46,728 bases of DNA from Paenibacillus agaridevorans (GCF_003112455.1 NZ_BDQX01000458.1:46097-92824), one strand, 5' to 3'; shown: positions 8,628 to 16,328, counted from the stretch's first letter. A program made the numbers and translations. The notes: generated by a model not told the origin, from the letters alone.

Positions 8628-8918
8628 TCACGATTTGCATTCATTTGTTAAAAAAAATCCTTCGATCGATCCGCCGTTTAATACATGCTCGACCATTTGT
8701 TCGGAGCAACCTTCCAACCCTTGCGTACGAAGCAGTAATGTCACCAGTCTCGCCATATCGATCGCTTCCCCATTGGGGTTGTATCCGGCGAACAACAGAA
8801 GCTCGGACAGCGAGTGGGTCGGTTTGACCGCTCCCCTGCCTACGTCCTTGTCTTCCGACAGCCGTTGCAGAAATTGTTTAAATCTGGCTTGTTTATCATT
8901 TTTGCATGGAACACTCAT
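8628..8918 (-). CDS. Unrecognised 96-aa protein at the head of the eps operon
   Basis: I do not recognise this protein. The start at 8918 (MSVPCKNDKQARFKQFLQ) is preferred over the ATG two codons earlier because GGAGG then has nine-base spacing. The N-terminal third is basic and helical. The middle (HSLSELLLFAGYNPNGEAIDMARLVTLLLRTQGLEG) is amphipathic and leucine-rich, and the C-terminus GGSIEGFFLTNECKS is acidic to neutral. There is no signal peptide or membrane segment. It lies 161 bases upstream of the chain-length gene, in the same direction, so a small regulator or adaptor for exopolysaccharide production is possible but unproven. Confidence 0.7.
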   Translation of the reverse strand: MSVPCKNDKQARFKQFLQRLSEDKDVGRGAVKPTHSLSELLLFAGYNPNGEAIDMARLVTLLLRTQGLEGCSEQMVEHVLNGGSIEGFFLTNECKS

Positions 8919-9669
8919 CTTCATAATCCTCCGTCCATTCCTTGCCGGGCAGTTGCCGGCAAGATTAGATTGCCATCCATCAACAACGATTCCAGATCTG
9001 TTGAGGAGGTTCCAAACTTACGGATTGACTAATCGATTTTTGCATTATGTACGCCTGTCTTACACTTCGCTTCTAAGTATGCCATAGATTTCCTAAATCC
9101 ATGAGGGATTAAAGACATGTGTGGATTAGTCATTCCCGCTCATTTTCAAGTCGGTCTATATGAGCAATGAAGACTAAATTTTATAATTTCAGACAAAAAT
9201 GATACCGTTTTCATGACGGGAGTAACCCCGAATGTCAAATCGAAGCGTTTTGTGTCGGGCTGCATTCATCCCCCACTTGGGAACCATATCTTTTTTTTCC
9301 TGGTCGGCAGCTTTTCTCGCTGTATAAAGCGTTGCCCGGTACTCTATCAGAAAAATCGGACCAGGATGGCCTGCTGTTTAAGCATACGCCATCCTAGAAA
9401 GAAACGGGACTATTGTCTGAAAGAGGAACATCCCGCCTATTCCGATGCTAAATGTTCGGATTGAAAACGTTTTTTCGATCCATTTGAACCATAAAAAAAG
9501 GTTTTTTTGATCCGTATAATTGGATAAAGGAACATTGAAAAACCAATATATGGTCCGAAAATGACATACCTCTGTTTAAGCGACATTTTGTTCACCCTAA
9601 TTTTGCACCCCGGCGTTAGAGGCTGCCTATTGAAGAATAGGATAAATTAACCAGAGACTTGCTGCCTGG
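8919..9669. other. Long non-coding interval with several hairpins, no convincing gene
   Basis: This 751-base interval separates the phosphatase gene from the rest of the cluster. I see no credible gene; the open frame at 9213-9464 on the plus strand is Cys/Arg-rich without a ribosome site. It holds a perfect 8-bp hairpin CTTGCCGG/CCGGCAAG at 8941-8963 just upstream of the 96-aa gene's ribosome site. It also has an imperfect inverted repeat CTAAATCCA/TGGATTAG at 9094-9129 and three consecutive hairpins at 9363-9395, 9404-9436 and 9441-9460. Two more hairpins directly follow the phosphatase gene (9622-9672). Confidence 0.6.
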
Positions 9670-9672
9670 TTA
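9622..9672 (-). terminator. Possible weak terminator behind the phosphatase gene
   Basis: On the minus strand the stop codon runs into TAACCAG-N11-CTGGTTA, a 7-bp stem, followed by AATTTATCC, and then CCTATT-CTTC-AATAGG. The U-tract is poor, so termination would be weak or regulated. Confidence 0.35.
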
Positions 9673-10452
9673 TGGAATTAATCTGCGTAAAAACCTGCTA
9701 AATGAAGTGCTTTTCACATGAGATTCCCCCCTCGTAAGTTCCAGAGGCGAGTCGGATACTATTCGGCTGGCATTGGATTGATAATAGTCGACATAGGATT
9801 CGCCAAGCCGTTTGCCTATAACTTGATATGCTTCTTTTAGCTTAAATCCCCTTCGATTCGTATCATGGGCGTCAGAAGATACAATATGGATCAAACCGCT
9901 TCTGCATAACGTCCAAGCCGTCCTCTCCACGCCTCTGCCGAACCCTCCCAACAAAGAATGAGACGTAACTTGCGCGAAAGCTCCTCGCATCACCAGCTCT
10001 TCCAGGAGCCTTGGGTCACGCGCGATTGCCGAATTGCGCTCCGGATGCGCGATGATCGGAACCAGCCCAAGCACCGCAAGCTCATGCATTAGTTCGCCCA
10101 TGCTCTTGGGAATATGTGAAGATGGAAGCTCGATCAGCATATATCTGGATCCGGACAACGAAAGTAGTTCTCCGCGTTCCCACGCTTCCGGAAGGCCATC
10201 GTGAATCCGAATTTCTTGTCCGTGCAGTACGCGCAGCGGAATGCCCTCTTCGTTAAGCCGCTTGTCCACGCGCTCCGCAAGCTGCTTGACTTCATGGGCG
10301 GCATTTAAATATTTGCCGTTGGCATGATGAGGCGTGGCTATAACAGCCGTAATGCCGTCTTCTACAGCCGCATTTGCCAGTCGCAATGTTTCCTCCCAAT
10401 CCGATGCGCCATCATCGATCCCCGGTAGTATATGTGTATGAATATCGATCAT
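9670..10452 (-). CDS. CpsB/YwqE-type tyrosine-protein phosphatase (PHP domain)
   Basis: This 260-aa manganese-dependent phosphatase removes phosphate from tyrosines of BY-kinases. The PHP metal ligands are visible in order: MIDIHTHILPGIDDGASD, ATPHHANGKY, HGQEIRI, PIIAHPERN and VSSDAHDTNRRG. The start at 10452 is chosen because it begins exactly at MIDIHTH with GGGAGG upstream; the longer frame adds 55 residues without family resemblance. It is probably the counter-enzyme of the kinase at 7041-7730, although 1.2 kb and an unknown gene separate it from the operon. An imperfect inverted repeat GTTAC-N10-GTAAC at 10486-10505 overlaps a TACAAT -10-like box in its upstream region. Confidence 0.92.
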   Translation of the reverse strand: MIDIHTHILPGIDDGASDWEETLRLANAAVEDGITAVIATPHHANGKYLNAAHEVKQLAERVDKRLNEEGIPLRVLHGQEIRIHDGLPEAWERGELLSLSGSRYMLIELPSSHIPKSMGELMHELAVLGLVPIIAHPERNSAIARDPRLLEELVMRGAFAQVTSHSLLGGFGRGVERTAWTLCRSGLIHIVSSDAHDTNRRGFKLKEAYQVIGKRLGESYVDYYQSNASRIVSDSPLELTRGESHVKSTSFSRFLRRLIP

Positions 10453-10649
10453 AGTAGAGAGCGCCTCCCATCCTGGTCTTAATCGGTTACCCGATATATT
10501 GTAACATGGCAGGAAGGTTGCTTGCAGGTCCGCTCGTCGGGGGGGCGACTGGGGGCGACTGCAGGGGATTCTTCTAATTGATAATAAGTTGCGGCCGCTA
10601 TACGGACAAATTGTCACAACTGAAGTCCGTCGGAAGCAGCTGGTCTTGC

Positions 10650-10655
10650 TATACT
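10650..10655 (+). promoter_or_regulatory. Candidate -10 box for nitric oxide synthase
   Basis: TATACT at 10650-10655 lies 33 bases before the start codon, and the ribosome site AGGAGAG follows it. At 16-18 base spacing no good -35 hexamer is seen, so activator dependence is possible. Confidence 0.4.
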
Positions 10656-10688
10656 AGAACTAAACAATCCCTTTACAGGAGAGTATTT

Positions 10689-11798
10689 ATGAATCCCATC
10701 ATTCAGCGTGAGCAGCTATACGAATCGGCATCAACTTTTCTTGCCTCCTTTTATCGGGAATCCGGCCGCAGCGACCCGGAGCTTACTGCCAGATTGGACG
10801 AAGTTCGGGAAGAATTGAGCAAACGCGGCACCTATGCTCATACCGAAGGCGAGCTTATTTTTGGCGCCAAGCTGGCCTGGCGCAACAGCAACAAGTGTAT
10901 CGGAAGACTATTCTGGGATACGTTAAACATCATCGACGCCAGAACCATCAACAGCGAAGATAGAATGGCGGGCGCCTTGTTCGAGCATATCGAATCAGCT
11001 ACTTGCGGCGGAATCATAAAGCCTTTCATGACGATCTTCGCCCCGCAGCAGTATGCCGAAAAGCCGGAGAGCGGTCCCCGCATATGGAATCATCAATTGC
11101 TTCGTTATGCCGGGTACGAACAAGATGACGGCAGCATCGTTGGCGATCCCGCCTCCCTCTCCTTCACTCGAACCTGTCAGGCGCTCGGCTGGCACGGCTC
11201 CGGTACGCCGTTCGACCTCCTGCCTCTCGTCTTCAACCTGCCAGGACGGCAGCCCGTATGGTACGATATTCCTCCGCAGCTCGTCCTTGAGGTCGACATA
11301 CGGCATCCTGATTATCCCGCCTTCGACGAGCAAGGCATCCGCTGGTACGCCGTGCCGATTCTTTCGGATATGACGCTGGAGATCGGCGGCATCTACTATC
11401 CGGCCGCTCCGTTCAACGGCTGGTACATGGGTACGGAGATCGGCGCCAGAAACCTTGCAGACAAAGATCGATACAATCTGCTTCCCGCAATGGCGAAAGC
11501 GATGGGACTGAACACTTCCCGGGACTTTTCCTTGTGGAAGGACCGCGCGCTGGTCGAATTGAACGTCGCCGTTCTGGAATCCTATAGAAGCGCCGGTATC
11601 ACGATAGTTGATCACCATACGGCCGCTCAGCAATTCTCCAGATTCGAGAAAAATGAGAGGGAAAGCGGACGCGACGTGACGGGCCGCTGGTCCTGGTTGA
11701 TTCCTCCTCTGTCGCCGGCGACGACTGCGATTTTTCACAATTCCTATCATGATGAAGTACGATCGCCCCGTTTCTATAGCAAGCAGCCTTTCTCTTAG
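10689..11798 (+). CDS. nos: Bacterial nitric oxide synthase oxygenase
   Basis: This 369-aa heme enzyme oxidises L-arginine to citrulline and nitric oxide using tetrahydrobiopterin or tetrahydrofolate and an external reductase. The heme-ligand Cys70 is in AKLAWRNSNKCIGRLFW. The arginine-binding Glu250 is in GWYMGTEIGARNL, and WSWLIPPLSPATTAIFH near the C-terminus is the pterin-side helix. There is no reductase domain, as in Bacillus NOS (about 360 aa). The ATG at 10689 has AGGAGAG upstream and an N-terminus of family length. It is divergent from the tyrosine phosphatase gene across 236 bases. In Bacillus, NOS-derived NO protects against oxidative stress and antibiotics and affects biofilm behaviour. 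Confidence 0.97.
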   Translation: MNPIIQREQLYESASTFLASFYRESGRSDPELTARLDEVREELSKRGTYAHTEGELIFGAKLAWRNSNKCIGRLFWDTLNIIDARTINSEDRMAGALFEHIESATCGGIIKPFMTIFAPQQYAEKPESGPRIWNHQLLRYAGYEQDDGSIVGDPASLSFTRTCQALGWHGSGTPFDLLPLVFNLPGRQPVWYDIPPQLVLEVDIRHPDYPAFDEQGIRWYAVPILSDMTLEIGGIYYPAAPFNGWYMGTEIGARNLADKDRYNLLPAMAKAMGLNTSRDFSLWKDRALVELNVAVLESYRSAGITIVDHHTAAQQFSRFEKNERESGRDVTGRWSWLIPPLSPATTAIFHNSYHDEVRSPRFYSKQPFS

Positions 11799-11847
11799 GC
11801 TGCAATTCCGGAAAGTTATAGTTTACATCTATTCATTTCCCATGGTG

Positions 11848-11913
11848 AAACTCCCCCACTTCCTCTCACTACCTAGGCCTCACTATCTCGAGTAAGGTAG
11901 TTTAGATGTGGGA
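11848..11913. repeat. Imperfect palindrome between nos and the DWWDD gene
   Basis: CTCCCCCAC at the left is matched by GTGGGAG at the right, with an inner pair ACTACCT/AGGTAGT and the loop GAGT region between. It could be the nos terminator, but no U-tract follows. The alternating stem blocks also resemble subterminal hairpins of IS200/IS605-type elements; no transposase is present. Confidence 0.4.
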
Positions 11914-11919
11914 GACTTC

Positions 11920-11948
11920 TTGCCCAAAAACGTAAATTTCTTTATAAT
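11920..11948 (+). promoter_or_regulatory. Sigma-A-type promoter of the DWWDD gene
   Basis: TTGCCC at 11920-11925 and TATAAT at 11943-11948 are separated by 17 bases. The start codon lies 44 bases after the -10 box with AAAGGAGG in front of it. Confidence 0.7.
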
Positions 11949-11991
11949 GAACAGTGCGTTCTTTATATAATTCGAAAGGAGGGATTCACTC

Positions 11992-12381
11992 ATGGCCGTA
12001 TGGAAGAGGGTCGTCGGATTAACCTTGTTGCTGACGTTGCTAGCATTCCCGGCTTCAGCCTTCGCCTCCAGTTATTCGAGCAGTTATGACAACAATGGGA
12101 GTAAGGGCTTCTTCTCCAGCCTGTTCTCCGTCTTCGGCGGTTCTTCCGGGAGCGGAAGCAGCGATAGCGGAAGTTATGGCGGCGGAGAGAAGTATGAGAA
12201 AGGCAAAACATCGGACAAAAAGAACAGCAGCGGCTTCTGGGATTGGTGGGACGATGATTGGTGGGATGACGATTGGTGGGATGACGATTGGTGGGATGAC
12301 GATTGGTGGGATGATTTCTGCTGGTGGGAAGACAACAAGGATGATTCGAAGAAAATTTGGGAGAAGTACTATTGCTATTGA
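11992..12381 (+). CDS. Small secreted Trp/Asp-repeat protein
   Basis: This 129-aa protein is not recognised. Residues 1-25 form a signal peptide (KR, then a Leu/Ala core ending PASAFA). Residues 26-80 are Ser/Gly/Tyr-rich and low complexity. Residues 84-108 contain five consecutive copies of a DWWDD pentapeptide, followed by a partial DWW-like FCWWED. The C-terminus is lysine-rich and ends in YYCY, giving two cysteines in the mature chain. AAAGGAGG stands before the ATG, and a sigma-A promoter and a downstream terminator frame it as a single-gene unit. The mature protein should be exported. The tryptophan and aspartate density suggests binding to cell wall, carbohydrate or cations, but this is speculative. 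Confidence 0.8.
   Translation: MAVWKRVVGLTLLLTLLAFPASAFASSYSSSYDNNGSKGFFSSLFSVFGGSSGSGSSDSGSYGGGEKYEKGKTSDKKNSSGFWDWWDDDWWDDDWWDDDWWDDDWWDDFCWWEDNKDDSKKIWEKYYCY
12241..12315 (+). repeat. Five tandem 15-bp repeats coding DWWDD
   Basis: Five 15-bp units begin at 12241, 12256, 12271, 12286 and 12301, each GATTGGTGGGATGAC with at most one or two changes (the first and last end in GAT). The third base of the Asp codons is nearly constant, so the copies are recent or kept homogeneous by slippage. Confidence 0.95.
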
Positions 12382-12441
12382 TGCTTTAGTTTGCGACAAG
12401 GCGAAACGGCTACGCCATCCTTGGGCTGAGCGAAAAAAGAC

Positions 12442-12496
12442 AACCGGACAGCGTCTCTCGCTAACATTCGCCAGAGAAGCCGCCCGGTTGTTTTAT
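12442..12496. terminator. Bidirectional terminator between convergent genes
   Basis: ACAACCGG pairs with CCGGTTGT, with an inner TCTCT/AGAGA pair. The plus strand continues TTTTATT and the minus strand ends the stem in a run from AAAAAAG. It serves the DWWDD gene and overlaps the last codon of the minus-strand zinc-ribbon-like gene. Confidence 0.8.
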
Positions 12497-12690
12497 TCGA
12501 ATGGAGCATATTGCTTTAACCTGTACTTATATCCGCAGAACGAGCATCGAAAGACAACGCTGTCCTCACCGATTTCGAAGCCGAACCGGTCATCATCCTC
12601 CAGCTCAATAAATTCCCTTCCATGTTCGTCACGGTCTCCCGTAGCAAACAATCCCGTACGATTGCCGCATTCGCATTCCAGCACCATCAT
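12493..12690 (-). CDS. Zinc-ribbon-like mini protein
   Basis: This 65-aa acidic protein has ECECG near the N-terminus and FRCSFCGYKYRL near the C-terminus. Together these give a C-x-C ... C-x2-C set able to bind one metal ion. The central part (FIELEDDDRFGFEIGEDS) is acidic. Its ATG overlaps the stop of the PAP2 gene (ATGA) and AGGAGG lies eight bases upstream, so it is co-translated with the phosphatase. Function unknown. Confidence 0.75.
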   Translation of the reverse strand: MMVLECECGNRTGLFATGDRDEHGREFIELEDDDRFGFEIGEDSVVFRCSFCGYKYRLKQYAPFE

Positions 12691-13343
12691 GATAGCCGCC
12701 TCCTTCCTTTCCGTTCCGGTATATGGCCGCCCTGACGGAATAGCAGCATAACCGCCGCTACAATAATCAATCCCCCAGCATAACCAGCCGCAATATCGGA
12801 CAAATAGTGGACGTGGAAATATAAGCGGCTAAGTCCTAGTAAAAGGATGATGACCCCGCATAGTGCCGCGATCATCCCTCTCTGCCATCCTATAACGCTA
12901 CGCTTGCTTAAGATGAAGAGCCCGGTCAGGCCAAACAGGATCAATCCCAGCATCGCATTCCCGCTCGGGAAGCTGGAGCCGTCCACCTCAATACCCCAAG
13001 CTTGAACCGGGCGCATACGGTCTACTCCTGCTTTGATGGCCGTATTAAGAGCATAGCCGGCTGCCATCGCTCCGATCAGATACCCTGATTGTCTCAATCC
13101 CAATCTCCAGCCCATGATGGCGGCTATCAGAAGTGTCAATGCGACAAGTCCGGCTGTCGAGCCCACTTTGTCCAGCGCCTTCATGAACGTCGTCCAGCCA
13201 TCGCTTGCCCATCTTGCCATATAGGTATGGAAGTCGACATCAATGGCGTAACCTCCTTGCTGGGGCAGCGTCGACCAGAGAATAGCCAGCCCTGCGGCTC
13301 CCGTCAATAATAGAATAAACCATATCGTTTTGTTCGCGACCAA
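12687..13343 (-). CDS. PAP2-family membrane phosphatase
   Basis: This 218-aa membrane protein has about six hydrophobic segments and the three-part phosphatase signature: KAGVDRMRP, SSFPSGNAM and SRLYFHVHYLSD. The second motif normally reads PSGH; here Asn replaces the His that assists catalysis, while the His and Asp of motif three are kept. Candidate substrates are undecaprenyl diphosphate, phosphatidylglycerol phosphate or diacylglycerol pyrophosphate. The TTG at 13343 is preferred to one five codons earlier because GGAGG then has eight-base spacing. It is divergent from the methyltransferase operon. Confidence 0.85.
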   Translation of the reverse strand: MVANKTIWFILLLTGAAGLAILWSTLPQQGGYAIDVDFHTYMARWASDGWTTFMKALDKVGSTAGLVALTLLIAAIMGWRLGLRQSGYLIGAMAAGYALNTAIKAGVDRMRPVQAWGIEVDGSSFPSGNAMLGLILFGLTGLFILSKRSVIGWQRGMIAALCGVIILLLGLSRLYFHVHYLSDIAAGYAGGLIIVAAVMLLFRQGGHIPERKGRRRLS

Positions 13344-13371
13344 TAATAACGCCTCCAAACGTCTCCATTCG

Positions 13372-13400
13372 TTGCTTCCTCTTCCTTGCTTCGTTATAAT
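13372..13400 (+). promoter_or_regulatory. Sigma-A-type promoter of the methyltransferase-pseudouridine synthase-capA operon
   Basis: TTGCTT at 13372-13377, a 17-base spacer and TATAAT at 13395-13400 form a good promoter pointing into the operon, with AAGGA at 13440 as ribosome site. Confidence 0.7.
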
Positions 13401-13456
13401 AAGCGATGATATGTTTACTTTACAAGACTTTCAATAGATAAGGAATGGTTGATTTG

Positions 13457-14323
13457 ATGTATGTAGCTGATCAGTGGTCCGATTACGAGGTAATCGATAC
13501 GGGAGACGGGGATAAGCTGGAGCGTTGGGGCCAATATGTGCTCCGTCGTCCCGATCCTCAAATCATTTGGCCCATCGCCGATGAGAGCGGTGATTGGAAG
13601 CGTGCCGACGGGCATTATCACAGAAGCGCTTCCGGAGGAGGCAAGTGGGAGATGCGCCCAAGCTTGCCCGAACGTTGGACGATCGCTTACGGCGATCTCA
13701 AGTTCCATATCAAGCCGACGAACTTCAAGCATACCGGCTTATTCCCGGAGCAAGCGGTTAACTGGAGCTGGATGATGGACAAAATTCGCAAAGCGGGGCG
13801 TCCCATCCGCGTGTTGAATCTGTTCGCTTATTCCGGAGGAGCGACTGTTGCAGCCGCATCCGCCGGCGCCGAGGTCTGCCATGTCGACGCCGCCAAGGGG
13901 ATGGTCCAATGGGCCAAGGACAATGCCGTCTTGTCCGGACTGGAGTCTGCACCCATCCGATATATTACGGATGATGTATTCAAGTTCGTTCAGCGCGAGC
14001 AGCGCCGCGGCCGCACGTACGACGCCATTATTATGGATCCGCCGTCTTATGGCCGGGGTCCTAACGGAGAGACCTGGAAGCTGGAAGAAAATTTGTACCC
14101 GTTCCTGCAGACATGCACGACGATTTTATCCGACCAGCCGCTTTTCCTGCTCATTAATTCTTATACGACCGGCTTGTCGCCGACGGTTCTGCATAACATG
14201 CTTCATATGTCGATGAAGAGCAAATACGGCGGAGCCATCCATTGCGGCGAGATCGGCTTGCCTATCACCCGTTCCGGCCTTCAACTGCCTTGCGGCATTT
14301 TGGGGCGCTGGGAGTCCGAATAA
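13457..14323 (+). CDS. Class I SAM-dependent methyltransferase, probable 23S rRNA (RlmI/RlmK-like)
   Basis: This 288-aa protein has the SAM fold motifs in order: RVLNLFAYSGGATVAAASAGAEVCHVDAAKGMVQWAKDNA (motif I and the acidic loop) and YDAIIMDPPSYGRGPNGETW (catalytic DPPSY motif). These match rRNA cytosine-C5 or guanine-N2 methyltransferases of the RlmI/RlmK group. The N-terminal PUA-like domain of RlmI is absent. Two ATGs compete; the one at 13457 has AAGGA about 12 bases upstream, while the one at 13445 would touch the ribosome site. Its stop TAA shares a base with the ATG of the next gene. Exact base specificity is unknown. Confidence 0.85.
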   Translation: MYVADQWSDYEVIDTGDGDKLERWGQYVLRRPDPQIIWPIADESGDWKRADGHYHRSASGGGKWEMRPSLPERWTIAYGDLKFHIKPTNFKHTGLFPEQAVNWSWMMDKIRKAGRPIRVLNLFAYSGGATVAAASAGAEVCHVDAAKGMVQWAKDNAVLSGLESAPIRYITDDVFKFVQREQRRGRTYDAIIMDPPSYGRGPNGETWKLEENLYPFLQTCTTILSDQPLFLLINSYTTGLSPTVLHNMLHMSMKSKYGGAIHCGEIGLPITRSGLQLPCGILGRWESE

Positions 14324-15054
14324 TGACCATTGACATCTTATTCGAAGACAATCATGTGCTGGCAGTCGTGAAGCCGCCGGGCATCCCCTCCCAAGAGGAC
14401 GAGACAAGGGATCCGGATATGCTGACGCTACTGAAGGATGATCTGAAGCTGCGATATGACAAGCCAGGCAATGTTTTTCTTGGTCTTGTCCATCGCCTGG
14501 ACCGTCCTGTTGGCGGCGCCATGGTGTTCGCCAAGACGTCCAAGGCGGCGTCGCGATTGTCCGAAGCCGTTCGAAGCCGGAATTTCGGCAAAACCTATAT
14601 GTGCATCGTTCAAGGTACACCGGCGAAGCGGACTGCGACTTTGAAGCACTATATCCGCAAGGATGCGAAGCGCAATCTGGCAGTTGTCTTCGATTCGCCT
14701 GCGGCAGAGGCAAAGGAAGCCATTTTGGACTATACCGTTATGGCAACCGTTCAAGGCTTTAGCCTGCTTGCCGTCAAGCTGCATACCGGCCGGACGCATC
14801 AGATCCGCGCCCAACTGGCGCATATCGGCTGCCCGCTAGTCGGAGATTCGAAATATGGAGCCGTTAAACGAAAGGACATTGCCGATGTTCAGCTTTGGTC
14901 CACCTCCGTATCATTCCCTCATCCCGTCACGAAGGAAACTTTGACGTTCCGCTCGCTGCCAGAGAGAAACGCTGCATGGGGTTGGTGGACGATTGAGGAG
15001 CTGGAAGCGGCCTCGACGGTCTTTATAGCCGACAGCCCAACGAGAGGACGTTAA
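14323..15054 (+). CDS. RluA-family RNA pseudouridine synthase
   Basis: This 243-aa protein converts uridine to pseudouridine in rRNA or tRNA. The catalytic Asp is in LVHRLDRPVGGAMVFAKTSKAA, with KPPGIPSQ at the N-terminus and LHTGRTHQIRAQLAHIGCPLVGDSKYG as the second family motif. The N-terminal S4 domain found in RluD is missing, so it is a short form. The ATG at 14323 overlaps the previous stop by one base (TAATG). Together with the preceding methyltransferase it forms an RNA modification pair. Confidence 0.92.
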   Translation: MTIDILFEDNHVLAVVKPPGIPSQEDETRDPDMLTLLKDDLKLRYDKPGNVFLGLVHRLDRPVGGAMVFAKTSKAASRLSEAVRSRNFGKTYMCIVQGTPAKRTATLKHYIRKDAKRNLAVVFDSPAAEAKEAILDYTVMATVQGFSLLAVKLHTGRTHQIRAQLAHIGCPLVGDSKYGAVKRKDIADVQLWSTSVSFPHPVTKETLTFRSLPERNAAWGWWTIEELEAASTVFIADSPTRGR

Positions 15055-16322
15055 TGACATTGAGAAAAAGATCATCTCGTAAACATAAAGCAAGGCCTTA
15101 TGTTTTGTTTTCCATATTAACTGTACTCGGATTGGCCGTGGCAGTCGTATGGCTATACCCAACCATAACCGGCGACTCCGGAAATCAAATTCCAGGTTCG
15201 TCGGGAACAACAGCAAAAGCTACGCCAACCATGGAAGCGACCATTCCTGCCTCGCCTACGCCAGAGCCTACGCCCCCGCCTCCTGTTTTTGCCGAAGCCG
15301 TTTGGTTGGGCGTCGGCGACATTATGAGCCACTCGCCCCAATTGCCCGGGGCTTACAATTCGGCTACCGGAGTATACGACTTCACCCCTTTCTTCGAGAA
15401 CGTTAAGCCCATCCTGAGCGAAGGAGATTGGGTGATGGCAAATCTGGAGACGCCTATTGCGGGCGCAGACTTCGGTTATAGCGGGTATCCGACCTTCAAT
15501 GCTCCCACCGAGCTTGCCGAAGCGTTGAAGAACGCCGGATTTAACTTGTTGTCAACGGCCAACAATCACTCGCTCGACAAGGGGGAGAAGGGACTGTTGC
15601 GCACCTTGGAAAACCTGAAGGAGATCGGGCTGCAAGCGTTCGGCACGGCTTCGTCTCAGGAAGAAGCCGATGCGCTTGTCATCTCGGAGAAAAACGGCAT
15701 TACGATGGGACTGCTCTCCTACACTTATGGAACCAATGGCATACCGATCCCGCAAGGAAAGCCGTATCTCGTCAACCTGATCGATGAAGCCAAGATCAAA
15801 AACGACATAGCTCGGCTGCGCGAAGCAGGCGCGGATCTGGTTACCGTAGCCCTGCACTTCGGCTCGGAGTACCAGACCGTTCCTAACGACTCTCAGAAGA
15901 CGCTGGCACGTTCCCTTGCCGCAGCGGGCGCTGATATTATTGCAGGCTCTCATCCCCATGTCCTCCAACCTTACGAGATGGTAGATTCATTTGACGATCA
16001 AGGCCGGCCGAAGCAATCCCTTATCATCTATTCCATGGGCAACTTCATCTCCAATCAGCGGGGCGAATCCAAGGATTACGGCGCGATCTTTAAGGTAAAC
16101 ATCAAGAAGAACGTCACCGAGGGAACGATAGAACTGACGGAAGTCGAAGCTATTCCGACATGGGTCCACCGGTATCGTCCGGACAAGTCGTACCGATATC
16201 GCGTGCTGCCGGTCGAGGCGACAATTGCGGCCAGCAACGATCCCTTGCTTGGTGCCGGCGACTACGCGATGTTGAAACAGGATTTGGCCATGTTGACCGA
16301 GCGGCTGGACTCCATGAAGTAA
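15054..16322 (+). CDS. CapA-family (PGA_cap) membrane-anchored metallophosphatase-like protein
   Basis: This 422-aa protein has a basic N-terminus, one transmembrane helix (about residues 15-35) and a Thr/Pro/Ala linker (ATPTMEATIPASPTPEPTPP). The extracellular CapA domain follows, with VGDIMSH, ANLETPIAG, NLLSTANNHSLDKG, VALHFGSEYQ, AGSHPHVLQPYE and YSMGNFISNQ. These are the metal-site motifs of the calcineurin-like CapA fold linked to poly-gamma-glutamate capsule formation. No capB, capC or capD is present, so PGA synthesis is not implied. It overlaps the pseudouridine synthase gene by one base and ends at a strong terminator. Confidence 0.9.
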   Translation: MTLRKRSSRKHKARPYVLFSILTVLGLAVAVVWLYPTITGDSGNQIPGSSGTTAKATPTMEATIPASPTPEPTPPPPVFAEAVWLGVGDIMSHSPQLPGAYNSATGVYDFTPFFENVKPILSEGDWVMANLETPIAGADFGYSGYPTFNAPTELAEALKNAGFNLLSTANNHSLDKGEKGLLRTLENLKEIGLQAFGTASSQEEADALVISEKNGITMGLLSYTYGTNGIPIPQGKPYLVNLIDEAKIKNDIARLREAGADLVTVALHFGSEYQTVPNDSQKTLARSLAAAGADIIAGSHPHVLQPYEMVDSFDDQGRPKQSLIIYSMGNFISNQRGESKDYGAIFKVNIKKNVTEGTIELTEVEAIPTWVHRYRPDKSYRYRVLPVEATIAASNDPLLGAGDYAMLKQDLAMLTERLDSMK

Positions 16323-16328
16323 TCGTAC

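Noticed and set aside
9213..9464. An 83-codon plus-strand frame in the large intergenic region
   Set aside because: The composition is Cys/Arg/Lys-rich with no domain, there is no ribosome binding site, and the region is dominated by hairpins.
12241..12315. CRISPR-like or intergenic satellite repeat
   Set aside because: The 15-bp period is in frame and codes DWWDD within a gene with its own promoter, ribosome site, signal peptide and terminator.
15054..16322. Poly-gamma-glutamate synthesis locus
   Set aside because: Only a CapA-like protein is present; capB, capC and capD homologues are absent and the neighbours are RNA modification genes.
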